From an uncultured Lachnospiraceae bacterium (GTDB lineage: Bacteria; Bacillota; Clostridia; Lachnospirales; Lachnospiraceae): a stretch of 40,719 nucleotides of DNA. Below the pieces are notes generated by a model. It was not told the origin of the DNA and did no database searches. It saw only the letters and a list, made by a program, of their open reading frames with translations. Of this stretch, positions 7,772 to 17,600 are shown one piece after another. Made by a program: the position numbers and the translations under genes. Where the stretch lies: contig CAJOGN010000012.1 in assembly GCA_905234245.1 (NCBI GenBank), positions 1-40,719 of the forward strand, read 5' to 3'. Each line of letters starts with the position of its first letter. Position 1 is the first letter of the stretch.

Positions 7772-7789
7772 TTGTTAAAAAATTATCTA
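7772..7789. promoter_or_regulatory. Possible weak Rex-type operator
   Basis: TTGTTAA-AAAA-TTATCTA matches the Rex consensus TTGTTAA-N4-TTAACAA at 12 of 14 positions. It lies 38 bases upstream of the -35 box of an NAD(P)H-type oxidoreductase gene, a plausible target. The match is partly due to AT-richness, so it is a weak call. Confidence 0.3.
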
Positions 7790-7827
7790 GATTAGGCATA
7801 TTTTGCACAAAACTTGTTCGTATTTCA

Positions 7828-7856
7828 TTGAATTTATTGTGATAATACATTATAAT
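7828..7856 (+). promoter_or_regulatory. SigA-type promoter of the Fe-S/flavin oxidoreductase gene
   Basis: TTGAAT (7828-7833), 17-base spacer, TATAAT (7851-7856). The leader would be about 50 bases, with AAAGGAG at 7899-7905 before the start codon. Confidence 0.8.
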
Positions 7857-7911
7857 ATTTCTATAAGAGCATTTTTGTGTAAAAATATAAGTTAATAAAG
7901 GAGAATGTATT

Positions 7912-10803
7912 ATGCCAGAGATGAGCAAACATGTCATCCCGCCACACATGGGGGATAAGAATCCTAGCCAGAAGATTATTAAGCTGGGTAAGAAAATTAC
8001 AGACGTTGCAGGTCATATGATCGGCGGAGTTACTGCAGATGATCCTGAGTATTGGGGATTAGCAGAGATTATCACAGAGGAGATGGCAGATGTAGGACTT
8101 TCTATGGATAAGAGAGTTCCATATACATTTGACGAATTAGTTAATCGTAATAAAGAGAAGGTTGCTGAAGTAGGACGTGACGGATTCCAGAAGATTCTTG
8201 ATGAGATGTGCTACATTGGACTTCTTGAATATGATTATGGTTATCATTATGATCATAATGGACGTACAGCACCTCCTTCAGAGAGAAGATATATTCTTCC
8301 TATGTTCGTACCAGGTTCAGCTGAGTTATTCAACATGGAAGAGCTGCCAGATCGTTCTAATCCTAGATTAGAGAATCATCCAGCTGTTGCTTCTTTCTTC
8401 GAGAGAATGACATTTTTGCCACTTGATGGCGTGACACATATGGTACCGCTTGGTGGTGCGGGAATTGGTATGCACGTTATTCCTGTTGAGAAGGAAATCA
8501 CAATGGAGAACGAGGCTGCTGATGTAGAGAAGCTATCTTATTGGCTTAAGAAATATGAAGGACACATTGGTGTTGGCCGTTGTTCATGTAGAGCATCTCG
8601 TAAGGCTATTGGTGAGGGATGTGCTGATGATGATTGGTCATGGTGTATCGGTGTAGGTGACTTTGCTGATTATTGTCGTGAGACTAACAAAGGTCATGAT
8701 ATTACAGTAGAGGAGGCCCTTGAGATTCTTCGTCGTGGTGAAGAGAACGGATTTGTTCATCAGATTACTAATATCGATGGAGAGAATAAGATATTCGGTA
8801 TCTGTAACTGTAATGTTAATATCTGTAATGCCCTTCGTACATCACAGTTATTTAACACACCTAATATGTCAAGATCCGCATACGTTGCTAAGGTTAACAA
8901 TGAGAAATGTGTTGCCTGCGGACGATGCGTAGAATATTGCCCATCAGGTGCTTGTAAGCTTGGTCAGAAGCTTGATAAGAAGGATGGAACTAAGGTTAAG
9001 TACCCAATGGTTGAGCTTCCTGATAACCATAAATGGGGCAAGTATAAATATGATGAGAACTATCGTGACAACATTAGAATTAACTGTCATGATACAGGAA
9101 CAGCTCCTTGTAAGACAGCTTGTCCTGCACATATAGCTATTCAGGGTTACCTTGATATGGCAAGACGTGGTGAGTACGATGAAGCTCTTGCATTAATCAA
9201 GAAGAAGAATCCATTCCCTGCAGTATGTGGTCGTATCTGTAATAAGAGATGTGAGGAGGCTTGTACAAGAGGAACAATTGATAAGGCTGTATCTATTGAC
9301 GCAGTTAAGAAGTTCCTTGCAGAGAGAGATCTCAAGGCTTCTACAAGATATATTCCTAAGAAGATTGTTGCTTCCTCAACTAAGACAGGTTGGGATGAGA
9401 AGATTGCTATTATCGGTGGTGGTCCTGCTGGTATGTCTTGTGCATTCTATCTTGCTGAGAGAGGCTATAAGCCAACAGTATTCGAGAAGAATGAAGAGCC
9501 TGGTGGTATGCTTCGCTATGGTATCCCTTCATATAAGCTTGGCAAAGATGTAATCAAAGCCGAGATTGATGTAATGAAGGAGATGGGCGTTGAAGTTAAG
9601 ACAGGCGTTGAAGTAGGTAAGGATATATCTCTTAATGAATTAAGAAAGCAAGGATATAAAGCATTCTACATTGCTATTGGATGTTCTACAGGTCGTCGTC
9701 CTGGAGTACCTGGTGATGATGCTGATGGTACATTTACAGCAATTGATTATCTACATGATGCTAACTGTGGTAATGCTCCATTTGATGGCAAGGTTGTTGT
9801 TGTCGGTGGTGGTAACGTTGCTATTGATGCATCAAGAGTATCTGCTAGAAATGGCGCATCAGAAGTAACACAGCTTTGCTTAGAGTCAGAGGCTGAGATG
9901 CCTGCATCTGATGAAGAAGTTCGTGAAGCTGGTGAAGATGGTGTAACAATCAAATGTGGATGGGGTCCTAAGGAAGTTCTTGTTGAAGGTGGCAAGGTTA
10001 AGGGAATTGTATTCAAGAAGTGCTTGTCTGTATTTGAGACAGTTGATGGAAGAAAGAAGTTCTCTCCAAAATATGATGAGAATGACACAATAACAATTGA
10101 CTGTGACCGCGTTATCTTCGCTGTAGGTCAGGCTTCTGTATGGGGCGACTTACTTAAGGATGAGAAGGATGTTGAATTCCAGGGTCCTGCATTAATGGCA
10201 GATGGATTAACATATCAAGTTAAGGGAGCACCTGATTTATTCATCGGTGGTGATGTTATGACAGGTCCTAAGTTCGCAATCGACGCTATTGCAGCTGGAC
10301 AGTTTGCATCAGAATCACTTCACAGATATGTTCAGAATGGTCATATGACAATTGGACGTAACAGGAATGAATTTATCGAGCTTAATAAGGATGATATCCT
10401 AGTAGAGAGCTATGATAATGCAATGAGACAGGATAATGCTCTTAATAAGGAACTTGATTCTAAGACATTTGAAGAGAATTACTTGACACTTACAGAGGAG
10501 CAGGTTAAGACTGAGACAGCTCGTTGCTTGAAGTGTGGACGTAATGTCGTTGATACTAACAAGTGTATCGGATGTGGTGTATGTACAACTAAGTGTGAAT
10601 TCGATGCAATTCACCTACATCGTGTACTTCCAGATGCATCTAATATGGTTGTTGCAGAGGATAAGTTCAAGAAGATGATTCCTTATGAACTTAAGAGAGC
10701 TGGTAAGATTATGGGTACTAGCGATGAGGCGGCTATGATTGTTAAAGAGGATCTTGAGGATCACTATTTCGTACCTGCTGAGAACTACTATCGTAAGTAT
10801 TAA
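7912..10803 (+). CDS. Large Fe-S/FAD pyridine-nucleotide oxidoreductase (GltD-like core with extra clusters)
   Basis: A 963-residue multidomain protein. Residues 1-220 are a helical N-terminal part without a recognised motif. A Cys-rich region (about 223-320, GRCSCRAS and ICNCNVNIC) leads into a ferredoxin motif CVACGRCVEYC (about 333-343). The core resembles the small subunit of glutamate synthase: Cys-rich APCKTACPAHIAIQGY and CGRICNKRCEEAC (about 398-452), the FAD site IIGGGPAGMSCAF (from ~498) and the NAD(P)H site VVVGGGNVAIDASR (from ~627). A final ferredoxin motif CIGCGVCTTKC lies at about 885-895. It should pass electrons between NAD(P)H, flavin and several 4Fe-4S clusters. The partner is unknown; no glutamate synthase large subunit is nearby. 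It heads a run with a HypA-like gene and metF. Strong promoter and ribosome site. Confidence 0.82.
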   Translation: MPEMSKHVIPPHMGDKNPSQKIIKLGKKITDVAGHMIGGVTADDPEYWGLAEIITEEMADVGLSMDKRVPYTFDELVNRNKEKVAEVGRDGFQKILDEMCYIGLLEYDYGYHYDHNGRTAPPSERRYILPMFVPGSAELFNMEELPDRSNPRLENHPAVASFFERMTFLPLDGVTHMVPLGGAGIGMHVIPVEKEITMENEAADVEKLSYWLKKYEGHIGVGRCSCRASRKAIGEGCADDDWSWCIGVGDFADYCRETNKGHDITVEEALEILRRGEENGFVHQITNIDGENKIFGICNCNVNICNALRTSQLFNTPNMSRSAYVAKVNNEKCVACGRCVEYCPSGACKLGQKLDKKDGTKVKYPMVELPDNHKWGKYKYDENYRDNIRINCHDTGTAPCKTACPAHIAIQGYLDMARRGEYDEALALIKKKNPFPAVCGRICNKRCEEACTRGTIDKAVSIDAVKKFLAERDLKASTRYIPKKIVASSTKTGWDEKIAIIGGGPAGMSCAFYLAERGYKPTVFEKNEEPGGMLRYGIPSYKLGKDVIKAEIDVMKEMGVEVKTGVEVGKDISLNELRKQGYKAFYIAIGCSTGRRPGVPGDDADGTFTAIDYLHDANCGNAPFDGKVVVVGGGNVAIDASRVSARNGASEVTQLCLESEAEMPASDEEVREAGEDGVTIKCGWGPKEVLVEGGKVKGIVFKKCLSVFETVDGRKKFSPKYDENDTITIDCDRVIFAVGQASVWGDLLKDEKDVEFQGPALMADGLTYQVKGAPDLFIGGDVMTGPKFAIDAIAAGQFASESLHRYVQNGHMTIGRNRNEFIELNKDDILVESYDNAMRQDNALNKELDSKTFEENYLTLTEEQVKTETARCLKCGRNVVDTNKCIGCGVCTTKCEFDAIHLHRVLPDASNMVVAEDKFKKMIPYELKRAGKIMGTSDEAAMIVKEDLEDHYFVPAENYYRKY

Positions 10804-10833
10804 TTAGAATCTTACTGTATTGAAGTGTAATTG

Positions 10834-10861
10834 CTACAGGCGGAGTATACTTCGCCTGTAG
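10834..10861 (+). repeat. 28-base near-perfect palindrome between the oxidoreductase and hypA-like genes
   Basis: CTACAGGCG (10834-10842) and CGCCTGTAG (10853-10861) flank GAGTATACTT, itself nearly palindromic. It would make a strong RNA hairpin, but the following bases TTTACTG are a poor T-run, so it may be a leaky terminator, an RNA-stability hairpin or a protein site. Confidence 0.6.
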
Positions 10862-10897
10862 TTTACTGTTATTATGAGACGAATTGAGGTACAATGA

Positions 10898-11338
10898 ATG
10901 CATGAATTAGGTGTAGTATTCTATATAATACGTGATGTCAAGGCAGTTGCTGCAGAGAATAACGTATCTAAGGTTGCAGAAGTAACTATTGAACTAGGTG
11001 AGGTGTCTGGTGTTATACCAGAATACTTAACTGATTGTTGGGAATGGGCTTGCAAGAAAGAGCCATTAATGGTTGGTGCCAAGCTTAATATTGAGACAAT
11101 GCAGGCTATTACTTTCTGTGAAGATTGTAGGAAGGAATATCCTACAGTTCAATATGCTAAGATATGTCCACATTGCGGTAGTGAGAATACATATCTTCTT
11201 AGAGGAAGAGATGTTAATATCAAGGATATTACTGTAATGGATAAGGATCCTAATGATGATTCTGGGGAAGATGCGGTGGCTATGGCACAAGTAGACAATG
11301 ATCATAATGGACTAGATATTAGTGGCCCAATGGAGTAA
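10898..11338 (+). CDS. hypA: HypA-like nickel/zinc metallochaperone
   Basis: The 146-residue protein begins MHELG, giving the N-terminal Met-His-Glu that binds nickel in HypA. It carries the family zinc site as CEDC and CPHC (about residues 73-76 and 90-93). The body, with VAEVTIELGEVSGVIPEYL and a DIKDITV strand near the end, fits HypA/HybF. It is about 30 residues longer than typical HypA, with an acidic tail rich in Asp. HypA normally delivers nickel to [NiFe]-hydrogenase with HypB, but no hydrogenase or other hyp gene lies in the window. I chose the ATG at 10898 (GAGG at 10886-10889) because it gives the required MHE start; an ATG at 10894 is in another frame. Between a redox enzyme and metF, its client is unclear. 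Confidence 0.87.
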   Translation: MHELGVVFYIIRDVKAVAAENNVSKVAEVTIELGEVSGVIPEYLTDCWEWACKKEPLMVGAKLNIETMQAITFCEDCRKEYPTVQYAKICPHCGSENTYLLRGRDVNIKDITVMDKDPNDDSGEDAVAMAQVDNDHNGLDISGPME

Positions 11339-11342
11339 TATT

Positions 11343-12209
11343 ATGAAGCTTACTGAGATATATAAGAAGAAAGAATCAGTTGTATCATTTGAGATATTTC
11401 CACCAAAAAGAGATGAAGAATTGGCTAATATTGATGCTACCTTAGATGAATTAGCGTTATTAAAGCCAGATTATATTTCTGTTACATTTGGTGCAGGTGG
11501 TACAAGTAATAACAATAAGACAATTGATATAGCAAAAAAGATCAAGGAGCAATATAAGATTGAGCCTGTAGTACATCTTACAGGCTTATATTATGATGTA
11601 ACTGAGATTGACGAATTCGTTAAGGAATTGCTTGATGCAGGTATTGAGAATATTCTTGCATTAAGAGGGGATATTAATCCTAATGTTCCTGCTAAGAGCG
11701 ATTTTCCTTATGCTGCGAAGCTTATTGAATATATTAAGGGGACTACAGAAGATGCATTCTGCATTGCAGGAGGATGTTATCCCGAGAATCATCCTGACAC
11801 AGCTAATAGTGTAGATGAGATTAGATATGCCAAGGCAAAGGTTGATGCAGGTGCAGAGGTTCTGTTGTCACAGTTATTCTTTAGGAATCGATATTTCTAT
11901 GATTATGTGACTCATTGTAGGATGGCTGATATTAATGTTCCTATTACACCAGGTATTATGCCTCCTATTAATGCTAAACAGATTAGAAGAATGGTTGATT
12001 TGTGTGGTGCATCCTTGCCTGATTTTACGGATACTATTCTTAATAAATACGGTGATAACAAGGAAGCGATGCTGGATGCTGGAATGGCATATGCAACAGC
12101 TCAGATTGTTGATTTATTAGCCCATGGATGCGATGGAGTTCATCTGTATATCATGAATAATCCTAAGGTTGCTAAGAGACTGTGTGATAGTATTATTAAT
12201 ATAGTATAG
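11343..12209 (+). CDS. metF: 5,10-methylenetetrahydrofolate reductase
   Basis: Reduces 5,10-methylene-THF to 5-methyl-THF, the methyl donor for methionine synthase. The 288-residue protein has the family hallmarks: SFEIFPPKRDEE near the N terminus (the catalytic Glu), the FAD-site segment LRGDIN around residue 105, and SQLFF followed by the PITPGIMP stretch. I start at 11343, four bases after the hypA-like stop with GGAG at 11331-11334; a start at 11322 would put seven extra residues inside the previous gene. The substrate-related gene metH lies 6 kb downstream. No MetV gene is adjacent, so electrons may come from NADH or from the oxidoreductase at the head of this run; that link is inference. 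Confidence 0.95.
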   Translation: MKLTEIYKKKESVVSFEIFPPKRDEELANIDATLDELALLKPDYISVTFGAGGTSNNNKTIDIAKKIKEQYKIEPVVHLTGLYYDVTEIDEFVKELLDAGIENILALRGDINPNVPAKSDFPYAAKLIEYIKGTTEDAFCIAGGCYPENHPDTANSVDEIRYAKAKVDAGAEVLLSQLFFRNRYFYDYVTHCRMADINVPITPGIMPPINAKQIRRMVDLCGASLPDFTDTILNKYGDNKEAMLDAGMAYATAQIVDLLAHGCDGVHLYIMNNPKVAKRLCDSIINIV

Positions 12210-12222
12210 TGTAGGTAAAGCT

Positions 12223-14592
12223 GTGGATGAACCTATAAATGTCTATGAGATAACACAACTACATATATCAGTTCGAGAGTTAGTCGAATTTATCCTTAGA
12301 AGTGGCGATATTGATGCTTCAAGTGAGATTAGAGACTCCCTTAAGTCTATGCAGGAAGGAATTAGGCTTCATAGATGGATTCAAAAGGGGATGCCTAGTG
12401 AGTATCATAGTGAAGTTCCTATGAGGCACAAGGTAACATTTGACGAATATGAATTAATAATTGATGGCCGAGCTGATGGAGTTGTATATGATATAGATGA
12501 GAATCCTGTCTTGATTGACGAGATTAAAGGAACTCATAAGGATATTGAGAAGATTAACGAACCAGCTATAGTACATAACGCTCAGGCTATGTGCTATGGC
12601 TTTTTTTGCGCTTATATGAATGGCCTTGACGGAATGGACATTCAGATTACATACGGTAATTTGGAGAGTAGGGAGATTAAGAGGTTTGTTAATTACTATT
12701 CCTATCAGGATTTAGAGGAGTTCTTTCTTGATTTGATTGATAGGTATAAGCCTTTTAGCGATTATATCTATAAATGGAGCATTACCAAGAAGCAATCTAT
12801 TGAGAATATGGTGTTTCCTTACGAACATAGACGTGGGCAAATGTCTGTTATGGGGATGGTCTATAACAAGATTAAGGAAAAGGAGCTATTCTTTATTCAG
12901 GCTCCAACTGGCTCTGGAAAGACAATTGCCACAATTTATCCTTCTCTAAAGGCAATGAATGATTTTGGGTTATCTAAAATATTCTATCTAACTGCCAAGA
13001 CGGTTACTAAAAGGGTGGCGAAGGATGCCTATGAGACCTTGTCTAATCAGGGGCACAGGTTGAAAATGCTTGAAATAACTGCAAGAGATAAGATATGTCC
13101 CCTAGAAGAAAGGATATGCGATGCCTTTCATTGTGAGTATGCCAAGGGACATTTTGACAGGATTAACGACGCTATTTACAGCATTATATGCGAAGAAGAT
13201 TTATTTAATCGTGATATAATTTATAAATATGCCGAAGAGAATAAGGTGTGTCCTTATAGATTATCAATTGAATTAACAAGATTCTCTGATGAGATTGTAT
13301 GTGACTATAATTATGTATTCGACCCTAATGCCTGTATTGTCCAAAGTATTAGCGACAAGAACAATATATTCTTAATTGATGAGGCTCATAATCTTGTTGA
13401 CAGAGCAAGGAATATGTATTCCATTGTAATTGTTAAGGAAGATGTTCTTGCTATGAAGAAGCTATATGGTGCATATGACAAGAGCCTGATTAAGTATTTT
13501 GACAGAGTTAATAAGCAGATGCTGGCGTTGAAAAAGGAATGTAATGATAAGTTAATTATTGATGATCATTATAAGCTTGATACAGCGCTAATCAATTTGA
13601 AGAATCGTCTTGAGAAGTTTTTTGACAAGAAGATTAAGATGAGTCGAAATAATGAGGCGCTGGAATTCTATTTTAATATATATAATTATATTGATACTTT
13701 AGATTACTTAGATGAGACATATCTAGTATATGCTGATTATGACAAAAGTGGCTGCTTTAGAGTTCATCTATTCAATATGGATCCTTCGCTTCGACTACAG
13801 TATTATCTGAATAATGCTGTTTCGAGCATATTCTTCTCGGCCACCCTTCTTCCTATAAATTATTATAAGGAACTTCTTTGTAGGAAGGAGAATCCCGAAG
13901 CAATATACGCAGAGTCTGTGTTTAAACAATCCCAGAGGCGAATTCTTATTGCCAATGATGTAACAAGTAAATACTCCGAGAGAAGCAGTGAAATGTATAA
14001 AAAAATTGCGTCTTACATCATAAAAGCTTCAAATGTAATGAAGGGCAATTATATTGCATTTTTCCCATCATATGTATTTATGAATAATGTGTATGATGTG
14101 TTGTTGGAGATGAAATATAATCTTGATATAATTATCCAAGACGCGCAAATGACTGAGCATGATAGAGAGAATTTCATGAAGGAATTCGAAGAAAAGAGAG
14201 ATAAGTCTCTTGTTGCTTTTTGTGTTCTAGGCGGAATCTTCTCAGAGGGGATAGATTTAACTAATGATAAATTAATTGGCTCCATAATTGTGGGAACAGG
14301 ACTACCTCAGACTAATTTCGAAAGCGATGTTATAGTTAAGCATTTTGATGGTATGGGGAAGAATGGATTTGATTATGCATATAGATTCCCTGGTATGAAT
14401 AAGGTGGCACAGGCGGCAGGTCGTGTTATTAGAACTGAAGAAGATAAGGGAATTATATTGCTTTTAGACTATAGATTTTTGCAGAGTTCTAATAAAACCA
14501 TTTTCCCGAAAGAGTGGAGTGATGCAAGTGTTACTAATATTAATAAAGTTGAAGAGGATTTAGAGAATTTTTGGGATGAAGTTGTGGTATAA
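12223..14592 (+). CDS. DinG/XPD-type Fe-S helicase with N-terminal PD-(D/E)XK nuclease-like domain
   Basis: A 789-residue superfamily 2 helicase. The N-terminal ~200 residues resemble a Cas4/RecB-type nuclease: DGRADGVVYD (about 80-89), then LIDEIKGT (about 97-104) as the D...E-x-K core and a downstream Q-x3-Y motif (QAMCYGF). The helicase part has Walker A APTGSGKT (about 227-234), four cysteines suited to the XPD/DinG Fe-S cluster (KICP, RICD, FHCE and KVCPYR), the DEAH box (about 386), SATLLP, and the final motif QAAGRVIRT. It probably unwinds and trims damaged or structured DNA. The start is GTG at 12223, 13 bases after metF; the ribosome site (AGGT) is weak, but no better start exists before residue 44. 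The frame is intact. Confidence 0.85.
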   Translation: MDEPINVYEITQLHISVRELVEFILRSGDIDASSEIRDSLKSMQEGIRLHRWIQKGMPSEYHSEVPMRHKVTFDEYELIIDGRADGVVYDIDENPVLIDEIKGTHKDIEKINEPAIVHNAQAMCYGFFCAYMNGLDGMDIQITYGNLESREIKRFVNYYSYQDLEEFFLDLIDRYKPFSDYIYKWSITKKQSIENMVFPYEHRRGQMSVMGMVYNKIKEKELFFIQAPTGSGKTIATIYPSLKAMNDFGLSKIFYLTAKTVTKRVAKDAYETLSNQGHRLKMLEITARDKICPLEERICDAFHCEYAKGHFDRINDAIYSIICEEDLFNRDIIYKYAEENKVCPYRLSIELTRFSDEIVCDYNYVFDPNACIVQSISDKNNIFLIDEAHNLVDRARNMYSIVIVKEDVLAMKKLYGAYDKSLIKYFDRVNKQMLALKKECNDKLIIDDHYKLDTALINLKNRLEKFFDKKIKMSRNNEALEFYFNIYNYIDTLDYLDETYLVYADYDKSGCFRVHLFNMDPSLRLQYYLNNAVSSIFFSATLLPINYYKELLCRKENPEAIYAESVFKQSQRRILIANDVTSKYSERSSEMYKKIASYIIKASNVMKGNYIAFFPSYVFMNNVYDVLLEMKYNLDIIIQDAQMTEHDRENFMKEFEEKRDKSLVAFCVLGGIFSEGIDLTNDKLIGSIIVGTGLPQTNFESDVIVKHFDGMGKNGFDYAYRFPGMNKVAQAAGRVIRTEEDKGIILLLDYRFLQSSNKTIFPKEWSDASVTNINKVEEDLENFWDEVVV

Positions 14593-14593
14593 T
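14585..14593 (+). promoter_or_regulatory. Extended -10 promoter of purL
   Basis: TG-G-TATAAT overlaps the stop codon of the helicase gene and lies 32 bases before the purL start. No good -35 box is visible. purL may therefore be transcribed independently of the upstream run. Confidence 0.55.
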
Positions 14594-14625
14594 ATTGTAG
14601 AAAAAAATAACTGTGGAGGACATGT

Positions 14626-17600
14626 ATGGAAAGCGTAAGAAGACTTTATGTAGAGAAAAAGGAGAAATATGCTGTTACAGCTAATTCCTTAGGTGCTGAG
14701 TTCAAAAGCTACTTAGGGATTAATGTTAAGAAGGTTCGTGTGCTTATTAGATACGATGTGGAAAATGTATCTGAGGAAACATTTGAGAGAGCAATTAAGA
14801 CAGTGTTCTCTGAGCCACCAGTTGATGATGTATATCTAGAAGAATTTGATTATGAGGGAAGGGTTTTCTCTGTTGAGTATCTTCCTGGTCAATTCGACCA
14901 GCGTGCTGACTCAGCAGAGCAGTGTATTAAGCTTCTTAATGAGAATGAAGAGCCTATTATCAGGTCTGCTACAACTTATGTTGTGGAAGGTGATATTAGT
15001 GACGAAGAATTTGATGCTATTAAGTCATATTGTATCAATCCTGTTGACTCTAGAGAAACGGGTCTGCAAAAGCCTGATACACTTGTAGATAACTTTGAAG
15101 AGCCAGCAGACGTTGAGATACTTGACGGATTCTCATCATATAGTGAGGAGGAGCTTAATAAGCTATATTCTTCTCTTAACCTTGCTATGACCTTCAAGGA
15201 TTTTAAGCATATTCAGAATTATTTTGCTACAGATGAGCATAGAGACCCTACAATGACTGAGATAAGGGTGCTTGATACATATTGGTCTGACCATTGTCGT
15301 CATACAACATTTTCTACAGAGTTAAAGGATATAACATTTGAGGATGGTTTCTACAGGAAGCCTATTGAGAATACATATAATGACTATCTTAATAATTTTA
15401 AAGAATTATATAAGGATAGAGATGACAAATACGTATGTCTAATGGACTTGGCTTTGCTTGCAATGAAGAAGCTTAAGGCTGAGGGTAAGCTTGATGACCA
15501 GGAGGAATCTGATGAGATTAATGCCTGCTCAATAGTTGTTCCAGTTGAAGTAGACGGCAAGAGTGAAGAGTGGCTTGTTAATTTCAAAAACGAGACACAT
15601 AATCATCCAACTGAGATTGAGCCATTTGGTGGTGCTGCAACTTGCCTTGGTGGTGCTATTAGAGACCCATTATCAGGAAGAACTTATGTATATCAGGCTA
15701 TGAGAGTTACGGGAGCATCAAATCCAACAGTATCTGTTAAGGATACTATGGAAGGCAAATTACCTCAGAAGAAGCTTGTTCGTGAAGCAGCTCATGGATA
15801 TAGTTCATACGGTAACCAGATTGGTTTGGCAACCGGATATGTTAAGGAAATATATCATCCTAATTATGTTGCTAAGAGAATGGAGATTGGTGCTGTAATG
15901 GGTGCTGCTCCTCGAAGAGCTGTTCAGAGATTAACATCTGATCCTGGAGATAAGATTATTCTTCTAGGTGGAAGGACAGGACGTGACGGTATTGGTGGTG
16001 CAACAGGCTCTTCTAAAGCACACAATACTGAGTCAACTCACACTTGTGGTGCTGAGGTTCAGAAGGGTAATCCACCAACAGAGCGTAAGATTCAGAGATT
16101 ATTCCGTCGCGAAGAAGTGTCATATATTATTAAGAAATGTAATGATTTCGGTGCAGGTGGTGTATCAGTAGCTATTGGAGAATTGGCTGATGGCCTAAGA
16201 GTAAATCTCGACCTTGTTCCTAAGAAATACGCAGGATTAGATGGTACAGAGCTTGCTATATCAGAATCCCAGGAGAGAATGGCTGTTGTAGTTGCACCAG
16301 AAGATGTTGATAAGTTCCTAGCTTATGCTAATGAAGAGAACTTAGAGGCTATTGAAGTAGCTGAAGTAACAGAATCACCAAGACTAGTTCTTGAATGGAG
16401 AGGTAAAGAAATTGTTAACTTATCAAGGGCCTTCTTAGATACTAATGGTGCGCATCAGGAGACAAATGTAGTAGTTGAGATGCCTGACAATGATAAAGTG
16501 TACACAACTACTGTGGCCATTCCAGAAGTTAAATCAGCAGTTAATAATAAGGATTTTAGAAAAGCCTTATTATCAACTGTATCAAACCTTAATGTATGTT
16601 CTCAGAAGGGCTTGGTTGAGATGTTTGACAGCTCAATTGGTGCAGGCTCCGTATTAATGCCTTATGGTGGTAAATACCAATTGACAGAGACACAGACTAT
16701 GGTTGCGAAATTGCCTGTACTTAAGGGCAAGACAGATACTGTTACAATGATGTCTTATGGCTTTGACCCATTTATCTCTAGCTGGAGTCCATATCATGGT
16801 GCATGTTACAGTGTATTAGAGTCTGTTGCAAGAATTGTTGCATCAGGTGGTGATTATAAGAAGATAAGATTCTCCTTCCAGGAGTATTTCAGAAGAATGT
16901 CAGAAGACCCTCATAGATGGAGCCAGCCATTTGCGGCGCTTCTTGGTGCTTATAAGGCGCAGATGGCATTCGGCCTTCCTTCAATTGGAGGAAAGGATTC
17001 TATGTCAGGTACATTTAATGACATTGATGTTCCTCCTACACTTGTAAGCTTCGCAGTTGATGTGGCTAAGGAGGGTGACATTATTACTCCTGAGCTTAAG
17101 AAGCCAGGTAATGAATTGATATTCTTCCATGTTCATACTGATGAATATGATTTGCCGGACTTTGAACATGCTAAGAAAATGTATGATGCGATTCATGAGA
17201 TGATTCAGAAAAAGGCACTTATATCTGCTTATGTTATGGATGCCTATGGAACAATTGCTGCAATTGCCAAGATGAGCCTTGGTAATGGATTAGGTGTCAA
17301 TATTGACGAGACAGTTGATCTTAATGAGCTTTGTATTCCTGGAACAGGATGTATTCTTGCTGAGGCTGATGATATTACTGAGGTTGATAATTGCATGGCT
17401 AAGCATGGTCTTACATATGATTACGCAATTGCAGGTAAGATTAATGATAGTGGTGAGATTACATATAGAGGAGAGAGCGTATCCTGTGAGGAAATGAAAG
17501 AAGCATGGAAGAAGCCTCTTGAGAAGGTATTTCCTACCAGAGTTACAGAGGATTATTCAGAAGTTAAGACTGGATTATATAAAACAGACAACATCTATGT

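Noticed and set aside
7506-7949. A 147-codon minus-strand frame across the terminator and promoter before the oxidoreductase
   Set aside because: It covers the end of the YARHG gene, a strong terminator and a promoter, and has no family features.
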